Shown one piece after another: positions 33,391 to 48,300 of a stretch of DNA of 64,000 bases (the stretch's first letter is position 1; each line of letters begins with the position of its first letter). A model generated the notes under the pieces. It searched no databases. It was not told where the DNA came from and worked only from the letters and a program-made list of their open reading frames with translations. The stretch is from Gibbula magus. Taxonomy: Eukaryota > Mollusca > Gastropoda > Trochida > Trochidae. Made by a program: the position numbers and the translations under genes. The stretch spans positions 37,643,187 through 37,707,186 of the forward strand of contig OW388305.1 in NCBI GenBank assembly GCA_936450465.1, written 5' to 3'.

Positions 33391-36300
33391 ATGGCGCAGC
33401 CCAGTGAAAGCATGGAAGAAGAACATGGAAAACTCGTTAAAGATGACAATCCGACTGAGAGCGTCATATCAGGCTATGCTAATGTTAATGAGTATTCACA
33501 GGTAGCCACTTTACAATTGTTACATATTTTCCACGGATAGATACTTTGTTTATGGTGATATATCCTCAGGCTCAGAACTACAGCAGGTTGGTGAAACCCT
33601 AAAAGGGAATGTTCTATCAACGATCTATCGGCAGCATCCGCATCTTTGACATTTCGTGAAATGAAAACACGCTATATTTAACAAAATTGAGAATTTTTGT
33701 TATAATAAAACATATTCACATAGTAACACATAATTTATCATAAAAGTAATAAACAATTATTTATTAATATGCTGTTAGGCCGTAGCGAAGTTTTATTTGT
33801 GTCTGAAGTCTCCAAAGTTATGTAAACAGCAATGTAACAAACTTTGTTCAGCAGCTGTAGACCCAACACATAAAATGCGATCAACCATGAATACACGATT
33901 ACTGATTGATTTAATTAATTAACACAGCCAATTGCTATTACCTCGTTAGAAGCTAATTAATGTAAACAATAACTGGATTAATTGACAATTGCTTGTGTAA
34001 ATATTGGTCGCAACTACCCGCATGATTTCTCCTTACTGTCTTCTTAGACCCCGTACAAGGGAAAGGAAGGTTGGGAATAATATCTTTCCTTGCTAAGTTT
34101 CTTAATTTTAAAAGGGTGATTGTGTTTAATAATAACTGTGACATTTGGTATTTAAAAATAAAAATAAAGAATAAATATTTCACCAAACACGCACACATCT
34201 TTCCAAGAAATTGATGTCACAATATTACCTCTCTTATGCACTCATAAATATGTATATGTTTAAAATAATAAAAAATATAATTATAATACCCGGTATAGAA
34301 ATTTATCATATTTATATTTTATTTATGAGTAGTGTGACCTGTGACAAAGAACTGTGAAATGTGACAAATGAGAGATTCACATACATCACGGTCTCATTGA
34401 CTAATAATATGAATATCAGTCTAAAAATAAAACATTAAAGACTAATACATTTGTTTGTTTTTGGTTATATGAGTGCATACACGGTGGAACAATTACAGTC
34501 ACTAGTCATAAATATAATAATTTTGGAATCGATTGGGATCATTTGGCTAACTAAAGATATTACAACTATCAACTGTAGGTTGAATACAATGAATATATAA
34601 TCATTTTTATTTTTGGCCCTTTTTCCTCGGCCCTTATGACTATTTACTTCGGCCCTTCTGACTTTTTTTATCGGCCTTTTCATCCTTCGGCCCATTTGAC
34701 CAGATCCCATATCATGTATGTGTAAACAGGAATAACCATTGGAATTTCATCTCCACAATAAATACCCCGATAGAACTCTCCTTTTAAACGGACATATTCT
34801 GAGGATTTTAGCCGGATGATTAACGCATGCCGTTTTCAGACACGCCGTTAACCACTTTGGCAAGTTTTGATTTGAAACTCACTAATTATTTACTTTGAAG
34901 GCAATAAACATTAACAAGGAACCTCTGGCACTGGAACCCCTTGAGTAGTGACATTCGGATCGAGATAATAAAATTGTCTAAAACACAAGAAAAAGTGTTG
35001 TTTTTCTGTTACATTCAGTCATTTCAACTGTGCATCATGTCGAAAGAATCAACATTTACACAAAAACTAGGTCAGCCAACTGAAAAATGTTTGTGCCGAA
35101 AGAATGCTGCGCTTCGGTTGCAGCTCCCTCCTAATAGAGGCTCACTTTGCTAACCTTTCCATAAGTCAAATCAAAATTGAAACTGTTCTTAATCTCTTTC
35201 TTCAGTGAATGAAGAATGCTTAAATAAAGTAAATTCTGCAAGTAAGTTCAGGGGTAGAAATTAACTTCAAACATATGGTAGCCTATACTAGCCCAATACA
35301 ATTATCACTAGCCCGTATCTTCTAGTAATCAAACAATAATAAAATGTTATGTTTTAACTACAATGGCAAGTATTTTCCCTACTTCAATCATTCACATCTG
35401 ATATCGTTGCTGAAAAAAACCAGAATCTCTGGGGGTCATATTTTGAGTATTTCATAAGGATTCAGAAATATTTAAAGGCCAACAGGGCTAGTAGAAGCTA
35501 ACATTTACTAGCCCGGTGTCATTTTTACTAGCCTCGGGCCGAAGGACTAGTGTTAATTTCTAGCCCTGAAGTTCTTATTTCCCTTAGCAGTCGTTTTTTT
35601 ATGTTTGTTTTGCATCCATGAAATCGCTCACCGCAATGCATAGCCACAAGGCGTTGTTGGCTTTCTCCCTGCCATAATACTAGCAGCCGCGATATAAGTG
35701 AAATACTCTTGAAAGCGACGTTAAACCCCAACTCACTCACTCCATGAAATCGCAGACTCTAACAATGACCGTTTTTTAAAGTCATGTTGATAAACTTGTA
35801 TGAAAATTAACAAGCACTCCTAAGGGGTCTACTGTGATTCATGTTAATAACCCTGCACTTTCAGCAAGCATTGAGAGGGGTCCTAGAGGCGACCAGATCA
35901 TCCAATGACTTGCCGACAGGAGACGACTATGACTTCTACTCCACCTACAGCTCTGTACGTGATGTGCTGGATATCGAGGGAAAACGGATACTTCACTTGT
36001 GAGCTTTTTCTTTGAACTCTTTTTTTTCTATACTCCTGTAGTTAATGCTTGAATTGCCACTAATAATTTTTTATGCTGCTTTCATGAGAAGAAATCTGCT
36101 GATTATTTTATTTAGTTGGCCGACGCAATGCTGTCAGCAAGAATATATTTCTGACAGGCCATCATGTCATCAATTATAATTTTGCATCTATGTTAATCAG
36201 TTGCACTGTGACAGATAATAATATGGTTTATTACTTGCATCTTTATAAGTGTTATTTACTGTGCAATATTATTGCAATACCAATATATTGCAATACAGAG

Positions 36301-39300
36301 TTGTCCAATACACGTATTGCAATACGATTTTCATATCGCAATATATTGCACGAACAAATATTTAGTCAAATTTATTCATTTATCTTATTTGGCTTAACTT
36401 GGATTAGGAAAATTATTTTGAAGTGCTAGAATATGTGTTGGACTATATTACAAATGATCGTTTTAAAGGGGCAGTAGCACGTTTTTTGCAAAATTTATTT
36501 TTTCAAATTTCCTATTTATAATGATAGTTTATGTCATTTAAATTAACTTTAGAGGGTAAAACATCTTATTACACAAACCAATTATCTGTAGTGGTAAAAA
36601 TTATGTTGCGTATAAAGCAAAAATTGCATGGCGGCCATTTTATTGTGAACACAATTTATTATTTTGTGTAACAAAAACGATTCCCATGGCTTTACCGAAA
36701 CATGTACACTAATTTTAAACTTTATTTTCCGAAGAGAGAATGATGTTTTACTTTTGGTGAAATTATTTTTCAAATACATTTCATCAACTTTATTGAGCGA
36801 AAAAACGTGCTACAGCGCCTTTAAAGATCTGAAAGTCCTTTTATCAAATGTGTCATGTTTCAACTGCAAAAAGAAGTATGAAAGTTGAATGTAGAGTTCA
36901 TTTAGCATGTTGCAATATCATTGGCACTAGTTAAAATATTTCTACAGAAATATCTCATTGTCAGAGGATCTTGCAATATATTGTGGTACGTATTGCAATA
37001 AATTACAGTTCAGCAATACGTATCGCAATAAAAAAATTGAGGCAATACACAGCCCTATTTACTTACTTAATCAACTATTGTAAGTGGATGATCAATTAGT
37101 TACATTTGAAAAGATTGATTGTTTTGTTCTTTCATGCGATTGAGCATTTGTTAACACTTGGATCTGTTCCTGCAGGATAAAGAGTATCTTACGACAGCAG
37201 AATGTCAAGTCGACCATGTCGAGCACTAGCGACGCAATCGATCTGGAGGACAAGTTTGATGTGCTGATGGACGCTAACGATCAGATCCTGGAAAGAGTGG
37301 TAGGCAGCAAATATACCCTCATAAATATAATTCAATGGGTAACAAGGAGAAGAAGTCTAAAGCTCTTCATCTTGAGTTTATCTGCTTTAACCCCAACCAC
37401 CTCTTGTAGAAATATTCCTTGTAAGTCTACAATTACCCCCTCAAAACAGTAACTCCCTTTGTTAAAAAATTGGCTCTGTAAGTCAGTTCTGGATAATAGT
37501 TTGGCAATGACATATTCAGAATGTCAAGGGTTTGGCATTAAAACCATTTTGAGTCGCCAGTTTACAGTTACCGCAACTCTTTAAAGGAATAGTCCAATCT
37601 TGTCCTCTTGTTAAAGATCATTAAACTTCCCTCATTTATTTCGATTCCAAATTCAACATTGTAAACCAAGGAGAATTAATCTAATTGTCTAAATAAATGT
37701 TGATGTTCATTTTCTCAAATTTATATAATAGGCATAACTTTGATGTAACGTGATCTTCCAGGGGTCGAGTCTTGACGAAGCATCGGGAATCAAGAAACCA
37801 GAGGCAGCACTTGTGGTTGCTACGGCAACACCAAAAACTGCAACAGCAGCCAGTTGGAACAAAGCAGTAAGTGTATCCAATGCCCTTTCTCATATGGTTA
37901 CATGCAACTTCCCTCCTCAAGGCATACCGTATATTACCGGGTATAAGTCGAGAATTTGATACCAAAAATTAGGGGGTCAAGAAGGGGGGTCGACTTATAC
38001 ACGGGGTCTATGTTTCAGCCCCAAAAATCTAGATGCCAGGTAAGTATCTGCCAGCCCAGCAAGTCGAACGGACGATGTTTACACCGGAAACAATTCACAA
38101 ACATCGATGTCCAGTCGACAATATTAAAATCATTGAATAAAAAACATATGCTTTATTGTTGTCTTTTTTAAATACAAATATAGCGTGATATATGAATAAA
38201 AAATAACATTTCAATCACGAAAGTTCATTAAAGTTTATATTATTATCTTCACTATTACCTGACAAACATCGATCGATATCTAGCCTTGATGTAAGTCGAG
38301 TGACCCGATAAGGTCACGTGGACCAATGAGATTCTACGTAGAAGCCGGTGACATGCGAGATAGATACTCATGAAAAAATAATCAAGTGTTTACGCAGTGA
38401 GAAGTGCACGAGTACGGTACGAGTAGACGTATAATTTCTGAGATGTTCTAACATAATAGCATATATTCAAAAATATTTAGACAAATGTAAATTGCCGATT
38501 GTCATTGTATTGTTACTGAGATGTTCACCATTAATTTTGTATAACAGTGTATATTCAATACTTGTTAATAGACAGACGTGTGATTAAGTTGTGAATAGAT
38601 TTGTTAATTGCCGGTCAGGGTAGTGATTCATTAGCGCATCCGGTAATTATCGAAGCTTTGATGTTAAATTAACATTAATTGATAGTAATTAACAGTAATT
38701 AAAGCCTGTCACTTCTCATCTCAAAAGTAAAAGCAATGTCTTTTTACGTCTTTTTTTTTCTAGGTAACAATTTAACTATTCACCGGTTATCTAATAAAGT
38801 TTTGTCAACATGTTGGTCGTAGTTTATTCGGCTTGATGAGAGGAAAATGTAATTTGATTGAAACAAATAATAACAGACACCGTGAGTCACAAGTTGTATC
38901 TTTTTATTGGTTGTTTACAACGTCTGAAAAATAAATTGTCATTTAATAATATTTAGGGCAAAACAATTGATAAGTCGATCGACATCACTGCTTACCAATA
39001 TCGCCGCTGTGTTGACTCTTGGCCATGTCGACTTGTCACTCGGTGTCAGTCAGCACGTGGTAAAAGGGGGGTCGACTTATACATGAGATATAGGGTTTTG
39101 ACCAGTATTTGGGTAGTTGAGAAAGGGGGTCGACTTATACGCGGGGTCGACTTATACCCGGTAATATACGGTAACTCTGGAACACTGGCTGTTTCAAGCC
39201 TTTCTGCATTTTTCTTTAGATATCCGTGCTAGGAAATTGGAGCCCACTGCATTTCGGGTGCATATATATATTAGCATGGATAAGTGGGGGAAATACTGCC

Positions 39301-42300
39301 TGGCTTAAAGCAACCAATCAGGGATGCAGATTCAAATTTTTGCCAGTCGGACATTTCATCTTTGACCCAAAAAGACGAACCCGGAAGTAAAATATGTTTT
39401 TATGCATAAAGTATGAGAAAGTATAACTATTTGTTGGTTCTTCATTCATTGCATACTATAAAACATAACACGAAAGAAATTAACGATAACTATTAAATTT
39501 ATCATTAACATGCATAAAATGGTTCATAATTTAAAATCAATAACTACGATTTACTGACAGTGCGAGTTTGAGCGAGTTTACACAAGCGAGTTTACAAGCG
39601 AATTTGCGTCAAGATAGACGAGAAAATTCAAATAATTTAATTGCACATATTTCAACAAAAGTTCAAATCATGGACCAAATGATTTGTACTTTCTAAATAA
39701 TCATTTTAAATTCAAAGGAACTCGTTTTCAATAGCAATATAATTTACGTAAACTCACAACTCGGCAGAGCACGTGGTCCAAATATTTTCCATACGACTAT
39801 TTCCTATTCAAGATGTAGTTACGAATTTGAACTTATTCTAATAAGATTACTTTTATATTTTATTTGGAGACATATTTCGCAATTGGAGATAAATAATTAA
39901 AAAATAAAAAGAACTAATGTAAACGCAAGAGAAATTGGAGTTTTTAAATTAGCATACCTCTTTATAGCGTGTGTCATCATGTAAATCGGATCGCGTGTTC
40001 GTAGCGTCATACAAACGGTGTTTGACTACATAACGCCTTGTGAAATAATATTGCTAATTATTCGGTTTTTGATAGGTTTATTTATTTTGAATTTGTATAA
40101 TAGCTTTACCATACATCGATATTGATCTATCATATTTTGTTACAATATGTCACCTATGTTTTATGACTGAGATATTATTAAATTTATCGAGATTCAAAGT
40201 AGCAAAATTTTAATCTGTAACAAATTCATGAATCACCGGTACGGTGAAGCCACACGTTCATGCAATGTTTATTTTTGACAAAATTTGTTTACAATGCGAT
40301 GTTAATGAAATCTTTTTCGTAAATAATGTTGTGAAATGAGTCACATCTTTCAGTCACTAAATGACACTTAAAAATTTAATTAAATATCCAACGGTAAGTG
40401 TTTTTTTCTGCAGAAAATTTTAATTTACTGTAGATAATGATGATTGATGTCGTGCCTCGTGCTGTGAAGAATAAATGTGACTTCTTGACTGGATCAACGT
40501 ATTTCAATTTCATAAACAATTATGACCGACACAAGCAGGGCTGTTTGCCTTTATTTAATGCTTGTAAGTTTAGTTTTCCTTTTATTTTCAACAATCGGTC
40601 AACTGATGTCCGATAGGTCAATTTTCCAATCGGTCAAACTGGATTTACAATCGGATATGTCCGGCAAATAGACCGATTTCTGCATCCCTGCAACCAATGA
40701 CTGGCACAGTTATGCCCTGCTTTGGGAAATTGAGTTTTATTCATTTAATATTTAATATCAGCTTATGTCTGTTTTTGGTATTTTTGTTGTAAATATCAGA
40801 TTACTTAGTAAATTGATATTTGTGTTTCCCGAGATTTTGAAAGAAAACTTAAAATGAAATGGTGTTTACACATCCTATGTTTATAAACACAACAAGATTT
40901 GTTTTTGAACAAGCTTTTTAATATCCCTCACCAACTGCGGGCTTTCTCCCTGCCGTAATACTAGCAGCCGCGATATAAGTGAAATACTCAGTGTTAAGGA
41001 TGTTCGGTCCTCTAATTTATAGAATTAAACTTTTTTTCTAACTTATATTTAAAAAAAAATCAAAGTATATGATGGAAAAATCAGCAATAAAATATAGGGG
41101 ATAGTGTGGGTTTTGTCGAGATATGATGCCTGTAAGATAGTGGGGTGAAGTATAATTTTAACATGGGAGTCTATTGGAAAATGAGAAAAAAACTGCTAAA
41201 AACTTTAAAATACTACATTTCTAGTATTAAACTTTTTTTCCTTTTTTGATATGTTACAAAGTTCATGTTCCCCTACTGAAATCGATAAAAACATATATAT
41301 GGTAGTGTGTTTTTTTTTAAGCTTTGACACACAATGTACCTGAAAACCTCCCTTTTTAGTCAAATTGAGGCCATTTATGCTGTTTAAGCACTTTTTAGAG
41401 GTTCTAAAGTCACATTTTCTTTATTTCATTTGCTTTTTAAAAGTATGTAGGTGATGTCGAATATCAGGAAGTAAATAAAAATGACAAAAAAATCTTTGCT
41501 TAATCATGTTTCATTTTTGAAGCTCAACAGGAAGGAGCGAACATCCTTATACCCTAACTCACCTCACCTCATCTCAGAACCAGAGGTCTGAGTTTGAATC
41601 CTGGAACTCAGCAGCTTTGTCTGCAGCAGGGTTCTGTTCTACATGCCATACAGTTTGGTTTACCTGCTACATGAAATTCAGTTCATTTCTGGCTATCTTG
41701 TTCTAGTTACAGCTTACGGCAGTGTTATTCCTAGAGGAGGCTTGGGGAAATTTGCTCAACATTTTGTTTTGATGTCCCTTAAAGTTTGGAGAAGTAGATT
41801 ACTTTTACCTTTTTACCCCATCTCTTTAGAATTAGCCAAATGTTCCCTTAGCTGATCACCCAGGGTCAACACTGCTTGAGGGTTTTACCACATACATAAA
41901 CACAATAGGGGCGGGATAGCGCAGTGGTTAGCACGCTCAACTTCGGATCAAGAGGTCTGTGGTTCGAATCCTGCCAGGTGGAGAACTGTTCTACATGCAG
42001 TATGGTTGCAATGCTACACAACACAGTAGTGCCAGTACCACCCATGTTTCGCTAGTTCCAGCTCATGCTCGCAGGTTTCACTGCAATACTTAGTCTCCAT
42101 GACGTTGCGGGCTTTCTCCCTGCAATAATACTAGCAGCCGCGATATGAGTGAAATAGAGTAAAGTCCTCATATTTCGTTCACTTTAACGGTTGACCTCGC
42201 TCGCCGGCATTCTAACCCTCACAGGCCTCACTCGGTACCTTTCGTTCAACAGTTAGCCGAGGCAAAGAGTCTTTGTTATAAGAAAAATGATTGGATGATA

Positions 42301-45300
42301 TTCTAAGGGGGATAACTCCTATGAATGTAATAGCGTAAACGTAAGTGTATGCGTCGGGTAATTTCGTCCACCATCTCATAATTTCGTCCACACAGTTTTA
42401 AGTATAGGAGACACTGTATTATAATTTCGTCCACTTGTTTATGTCGTTTTCAAGTCTCCCGGACGGGAATGTCGTAACGTAACAGCTTCGTCACGTTGTA
42501 TCAACCATTTAACATTGCTGTATGTATCATGTGACTAATATGATGTTACTGCTATTCCTAGCAAGAAAAATAACAACCAAAACAACGATTTGAGGGTAGG
42601 ACAGGCTGTAAATTCGCCTTATTTGATAAGTGGACGAAATATCAGGACTGGAGGAAATTGTAGGACTTAAATCTACTCTTGAAAGCAACATTAATCCCCA
42701 ACTCACCTCACCTCACCTCATAAACATAACGGTGTTTCAGGCTTTCTCCAGCAATTGGAAAAGTGTCTGTGATATAATACTCATGAAACCTAAAATCAAC
42801 CGTCCTCAATCAAAATTCTTTTACATTTGTTTTCAGAAGAGCAGCCCGTCATCTGGTAGTACGTTCCGCCTTCTAGCAGCTCGAAACATCCAGCGACCTC
42901 AGTTGAGGTTTAAAGACAAGATCGACAACTCTAACCGACCGTTCATTCCACAGATTAAAGACAAACCAAATGCTCAGATACCTCTAGATGGTAGGTGGTG
43001 TTCTGCCTTCTTCTTTGATAATCTTTAATATGACGTGATAATCTTTATATGACATATTGGATCTTTCATATGATGTGATAATCTTTGTGACCTCCTTGAT
43101 TATTTATATTTGTTACTCAATGTAGCGTAGTACTAACCCATGGTTTGCTAGTTTCGGTTGATGCTCGCCGGTTTAACCGCAATGCATAGTCACAATGTCA
43201 CACATAGTCACAATAATACTAGCCGCCATGATATAAGTGAAAATTTTTTGTAAAAGTGGCATTAACCCCAAATCACCTCACCTACTCAATATTTATTTTT
43301 TCAGAGAGTTTGAAATTACCTGAGAACATCACTCTTGAAGATTTGGAGCAACCCGATTTTATGTAAGTAGTTGCTTTAATTAAACCAGAACAAATGATTA
43401 AACAATTAAAGTCTATGTTGGGCAGCTTCAATGGAAGATTTGCAAGGACTAGATGTGTACAAACTGGTTGTAGTTGTAAATCTTATTTTGCATTTGTGCA
43501 CATGTGTTTGATGACACAGTTACTGGTTAACAATCTTTATCCTGTGACACCTGTCTCTGTTTGAAGTCAAGATAATCTTGTTCATTTCTCAGATACCCAC
43601 ATCCATACCAGTACGAGTTGGATCATCTGCAGGCTGATGTCCGTCTGCTTAATGAAGCCAAACCACAGGTACACTCAACAAGCAATCTTCACTGTAGATA
43701 GTGGTGTAGGATAGGAAAAGTGTAGGAAGTGTACCTTCACTTTAGTGGTGTAGGATATTACTAGCTCCAACTACCAGTATGTTGACCGTTGGCCTGCAGA
43801 ATTGATCAGCGACAATCCTCGCCCCTAAAGACTGCAAAATTGCCCAAGCAGCGTTAAACAATAACTCACTCACTCAGCGACAGTCCGCCATTCTAAGGGA
43901 TCATCTTTTAGGAATACTATTTGATAAATGGAATATAGTTTACTCCATCTGCTTGTTTGATATATGGATCTTTTGCATTTAACTCGGTCATTGCTTCATT
44001 CTTTCATTTATTTTTTCATTCATTCCTTCTATTACTCAATCATTTATTGATTCTTTCATTTATTCATTCACTGCATTTATTCTTTCTACTATTCAATCCC
44101 TTATTCATTTATGTTTTTCATTTACTTTTTCGTGCTTTATTCTATCACTGCTTCATTCATTCTTTCATTGCTTCATTCATTTATTCAATCACTTATTCAT
44201 TTATTCTTTTCTAATGTATTGATTCATTGCTACATGCATTTACGAATATCAGGAACCGCTCCCTCTGGACGACACTCCGCTGAAGATTATAGACAGGAAG
44301 GAAGATCTCGACCAACTTGTCAAGTATCTCAACACGGTCACAGAGGTCGCTGTGGACTTAGAGGTAAAAAGGATTGTCAACTTTGACAATCTTTCTCTAG
44401 AGAGACTGGAAATCTTTGGTTCACATTTGAGATTGTATCTTAGTTAAAGAGAGGTTAGAGATCTACTTTGTATTAGAATTTCAAATGTATTAATATTGAA
44501 AGAACAAAACTGTTTCTTTAAAAGATTTTAATAAAGTTAAACTTGCCCTATATTAGATTTCAGATGTCCTTACTCATATTATAAAAAGAATTTTTATTTT
44601 CATTTCAACAATTTTTTTTATTTTTCCACCAGGCCCACTCGTACAGGACATTCCTGGGAATCACGTGCCTGATGCAGATATCGACCCGAGCCCGTGACTA
44701 TATAGTGGACACGCTGGTACTGAGGGAACATATGCATCTGCTCAACGAGGTGTTCACTAACCCTGCTATAGTGAAGGTAGGGTGGCTTCTTGTCAGTTAC
44801 ATATCTATGTGGGGCAGGATAGCGCAATGGTTAGCGTATTCGACTTTGGATCATGAGGTTCAGAGTTCCAATCCCGCCAGGGGCAATTTAAACTTTGTCT
44901 GCAGTAGAGAACTGTTCTACACGCAGTAAGGTTTGGGTACACTGAATTTCAGCGTAATACCACCCATGGTTCGCTAGTTCCAGCCGATACTCGCAGGCTC
45001 ATCAGACTTCTCATCCAGCCACTGCCAATATTGATTGATTTAATTTGCTGGTTATTTATAGTGTGATATGAGGCAAAAGTTGGTTACACAATTGCTTGAG
45101 CCAGGCGGGTTCAAAGATTGATCCTTGATTATTGATCGATAAGCAGGATCAAGTTTTCTCAGAAATTTACAAGTAAATTTAATTTTGAGTCTTGATACTC
45201 GGAAACTCGCAAAGATGTATTTTTTGACAGTGTTATTAAACTTACTCTGTTAGTAAACCTAGTCACAATGTTTTTAATGCAACCAGGTGTTCCACGGAGC

Positions 45301-48300
45301 AGAGGGAGACATCGGGTGGTTGCAGCGTGACTTCAGTGTTTATGTGGTGAACATGTTCGACACGGGTCAGGCGGCGCGAGTCCTTCAACACAGTCGCTTC
45401 TCCCTGGCACATCTCCTCAAGATCTACTGTCAGGTGGATGCAGACAAACAGTATCAGCTTGCTGATTGGAGGATCAGGTTAGGTCATGTGACTTCCTGTT
45501 TGTTGGCACATCAGTTACCTCCCTTGGCTGAAGATGGTGTAGGATTTTGGTTGAATATTGAATAAGTTTATGAAGACTGCCAGATATGATTATTTGTGTT
45601 TATGTAAGTGTTGATGTTTATCTATGGTAACATGAACTTTCAGATTGTTACAAAGTACTGAAGGAAATAGATCACCTGGGTTGGTATTTTGATTGAATAC
45701 TGGACAATATCAGCTTGCTGATTGGAGGATCAGGTTAGGTCATGTGACTTTGTTTGATTTGCCGAGTGTTGAGTTCGCAAATCAAACAGTGAGAATGGTC
45801 AATTCAACTTGAGAGTTGGGTCGAGAACATACTCCTTGATTTTGCTAGAACGACTTGAGTTGTGTCATCACAGACGTTGTTGATAGTGCAGATTTTTCTC
45901 CAATCTTACACATACACATTCTGAATTATGTCTCCCCCCGAAGGGTCGGGAGACATATTGGTTTTAGCTGAGTTCCCGTCGGCGTCGGCGTTCCCATTTC
46001 GTTTCCAAGGCAAGTCTCTAAGACTATGTGACCAATCATCACCAAACTTGGTATACTGTCTCTCCATATCGTGTAGATGTGCCTTTTGGGGGTTAGATAT
46101 TTTTTTAAATTTTAATTTTAACGATTTGGACTTAGTCTTTTTAAAAAAACTGGCTTTTATTTCAGCATCAAATCATTAAGAATTTTGAATATTTTGTTTG
46201 CTACAATTGTGGAGTTAATAGGTTATTTATTCAAGTTGAATAATACAGAGAACATTATTCGTGCTTTATGATAGTATTGTTGAGAGGTTTGGAGCATTTG
46301 AGGAAGGGGGAGACATCTGTTTTTACGGGTAAAAACACTTTCTAGTTGAATGTTAAATTATCTATAGATGCATCTATTAATATTTATATTATTTATGTTT
46401 CTTTCAGGGGGCGGGATAGCGCAGTGGTTAGCGTGTTCGGCTTCGTATCAAGAGGTCCGGGGTTCGAATCCCGCCAGGGGCACGGCAACTTTGTCTGCAG
46501 TAGAGAACTGATCTACACGCAGTAAGGTTTGGGTGCAATGCTACACTGAATTTCAGAGTAGTACCACCCATGGTTCTCTAGTTCCAGCCGTTGCTCGCAG
46601 GTTTCACCACAATGCATAGCCACATGGCGTTGTGGGCTTTCTCCCTGCCATAATACTAGCCGCCGCGATATAAGTGAAATACTCTTGAAAGCGGCGTTAA
46701 ACCTCAACTCACCTCACCTCACCTTTGTTTCTTTCAACCGAAAATTAAATTCTTTGTGTTATAGCTTAAGGGAATTTGGATGTAGACGGGAATAATTGAA
46801 TTAGCACTCTTCGTGCTGATGGAAATAAAACACTTAGGTTTGTATTTGAGGAAATACAGGACAAATAATTTTATATCCCCACAGACCGCTTCCCGCTGAG
46901 CTGATAAAGTATGCGAGGGAAGACACTCACTATCTTCTGTACATCTACGACAAGATGAAGTCGGAGCTCATCCAGCAGGGCAACCAACAGAAGAACCTCC
47001 TCACGTCCGTTCTCTCCAGGAGCTCCCGGCTTTGTGCTCAGGTATGATTAGAGATAAATCACTGGCGGATATAAGATAACTGTTTGTTGGCAAGTTCACA
47101 GGCTTCTTTTATTTAGTCATCTTAGTAGAGCCCTCTGATTTTGTTTGTCACGTTTAAATTTTAACCTGTCTTCTGCTACAATACCAGTTAACAAATAACT
47201 GTATTTTTGTCATGTGAGTTTTGCCTTTTTATTTTGTCTGACAAGTTTGAATTTAAGCCTGCCTTCAGCTGCAATTCCAGTAAATAATTACCTGCTGAAG
47301 ACATGCCAAATTAAAGCATAGATAGAATATAAATATCATGACTATTGTGTTACATTGTGTTAGGTCTTCCTGCCCCGACAGCAGTGGCAAATCAAGCAGA
47401 GGAGTTTGGGGTTGATTTAGGGGTTTGAAACCCTTGCCCCTTTTGAAAAATTATGCATTTAAATCCCCTAGGTGAACACCTCCAATACAATAAACCCTCC
47501 CTGGAAAATTCCTGGATGGGCCTATAAACAGGTTTACATGCATCCAGTGCTCAGTGCCCAACAGGGCTTGGAGTTGTTTGTTGTTCAGTCTAACAGTACC
47601 ATAGGAAGAAAGATGTGAGAATATTGTAAGACTGCTATGACTGAGTACACTACCATCTCCTCCCGCCAGGTGTACAAGAAGCCGGTATTCAGCGGCCAGC
47701 ATTACCAGGAGATGTACAGGAAGAGTAAGAAGATCTTCAACTCCCAGCAGCAGCAGGCGCTAAGGGAAATATACTCCTGGAGGAACAAAGTGTCGCGCAT
47801 TGAGGACGAGAGTATCGGGTAGGTAGTACATCTTTGACCCCTCCCCTTCCTTGAAATCCAAGATCACACAAACACTCTCACATTCTGCAGAAATTACGCT
47901 GGCTTCCCATATCAGAGCAAATAAATTACAAACTCATCCTGATTGTTTTCAAGTGCCTCAATAAGCGAGCTCCAGAGTATCTGTCTGACCTGATCACAAG
48001 AAATCAACCAAGCCTATGTTGTTCTTGTTGTCTCACACTTCAAGTCTACTAACAGGTTTGGGAATCGATCATTCAGGTGGCTGGACCTTCTCTCTGGAAT
48101 TAACTCCCCCTGGAGTTAAGGACTGTCCAAGTTCTACAAATGTTCAAATGTAAACTGAAGATCTACCTATTCCAGAAAACATACAGTACATAACTTTTCA
48201 TTCTTGTTGTTGAGAGAGCGCTACTGAGCAGGGCTTATGGACTGGAACTGGCGCTATATAAATCTTGTTATGATGATGATGATTAAATTCACACAAGTAC

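Noticed and set aside
41906..42000. tRNA gene candidate (A and B boxes present)
   Set aside because: The same sequence recurs as the head of SINE S1 with its body and tail attached; the acceptor stem does not pair.
43957..44386. Hydrophobic frames that look like membrane proteins
   Set aside because: They derive from TTCATTCATTCT microsatellite sequence in an EXOSC10 intron.
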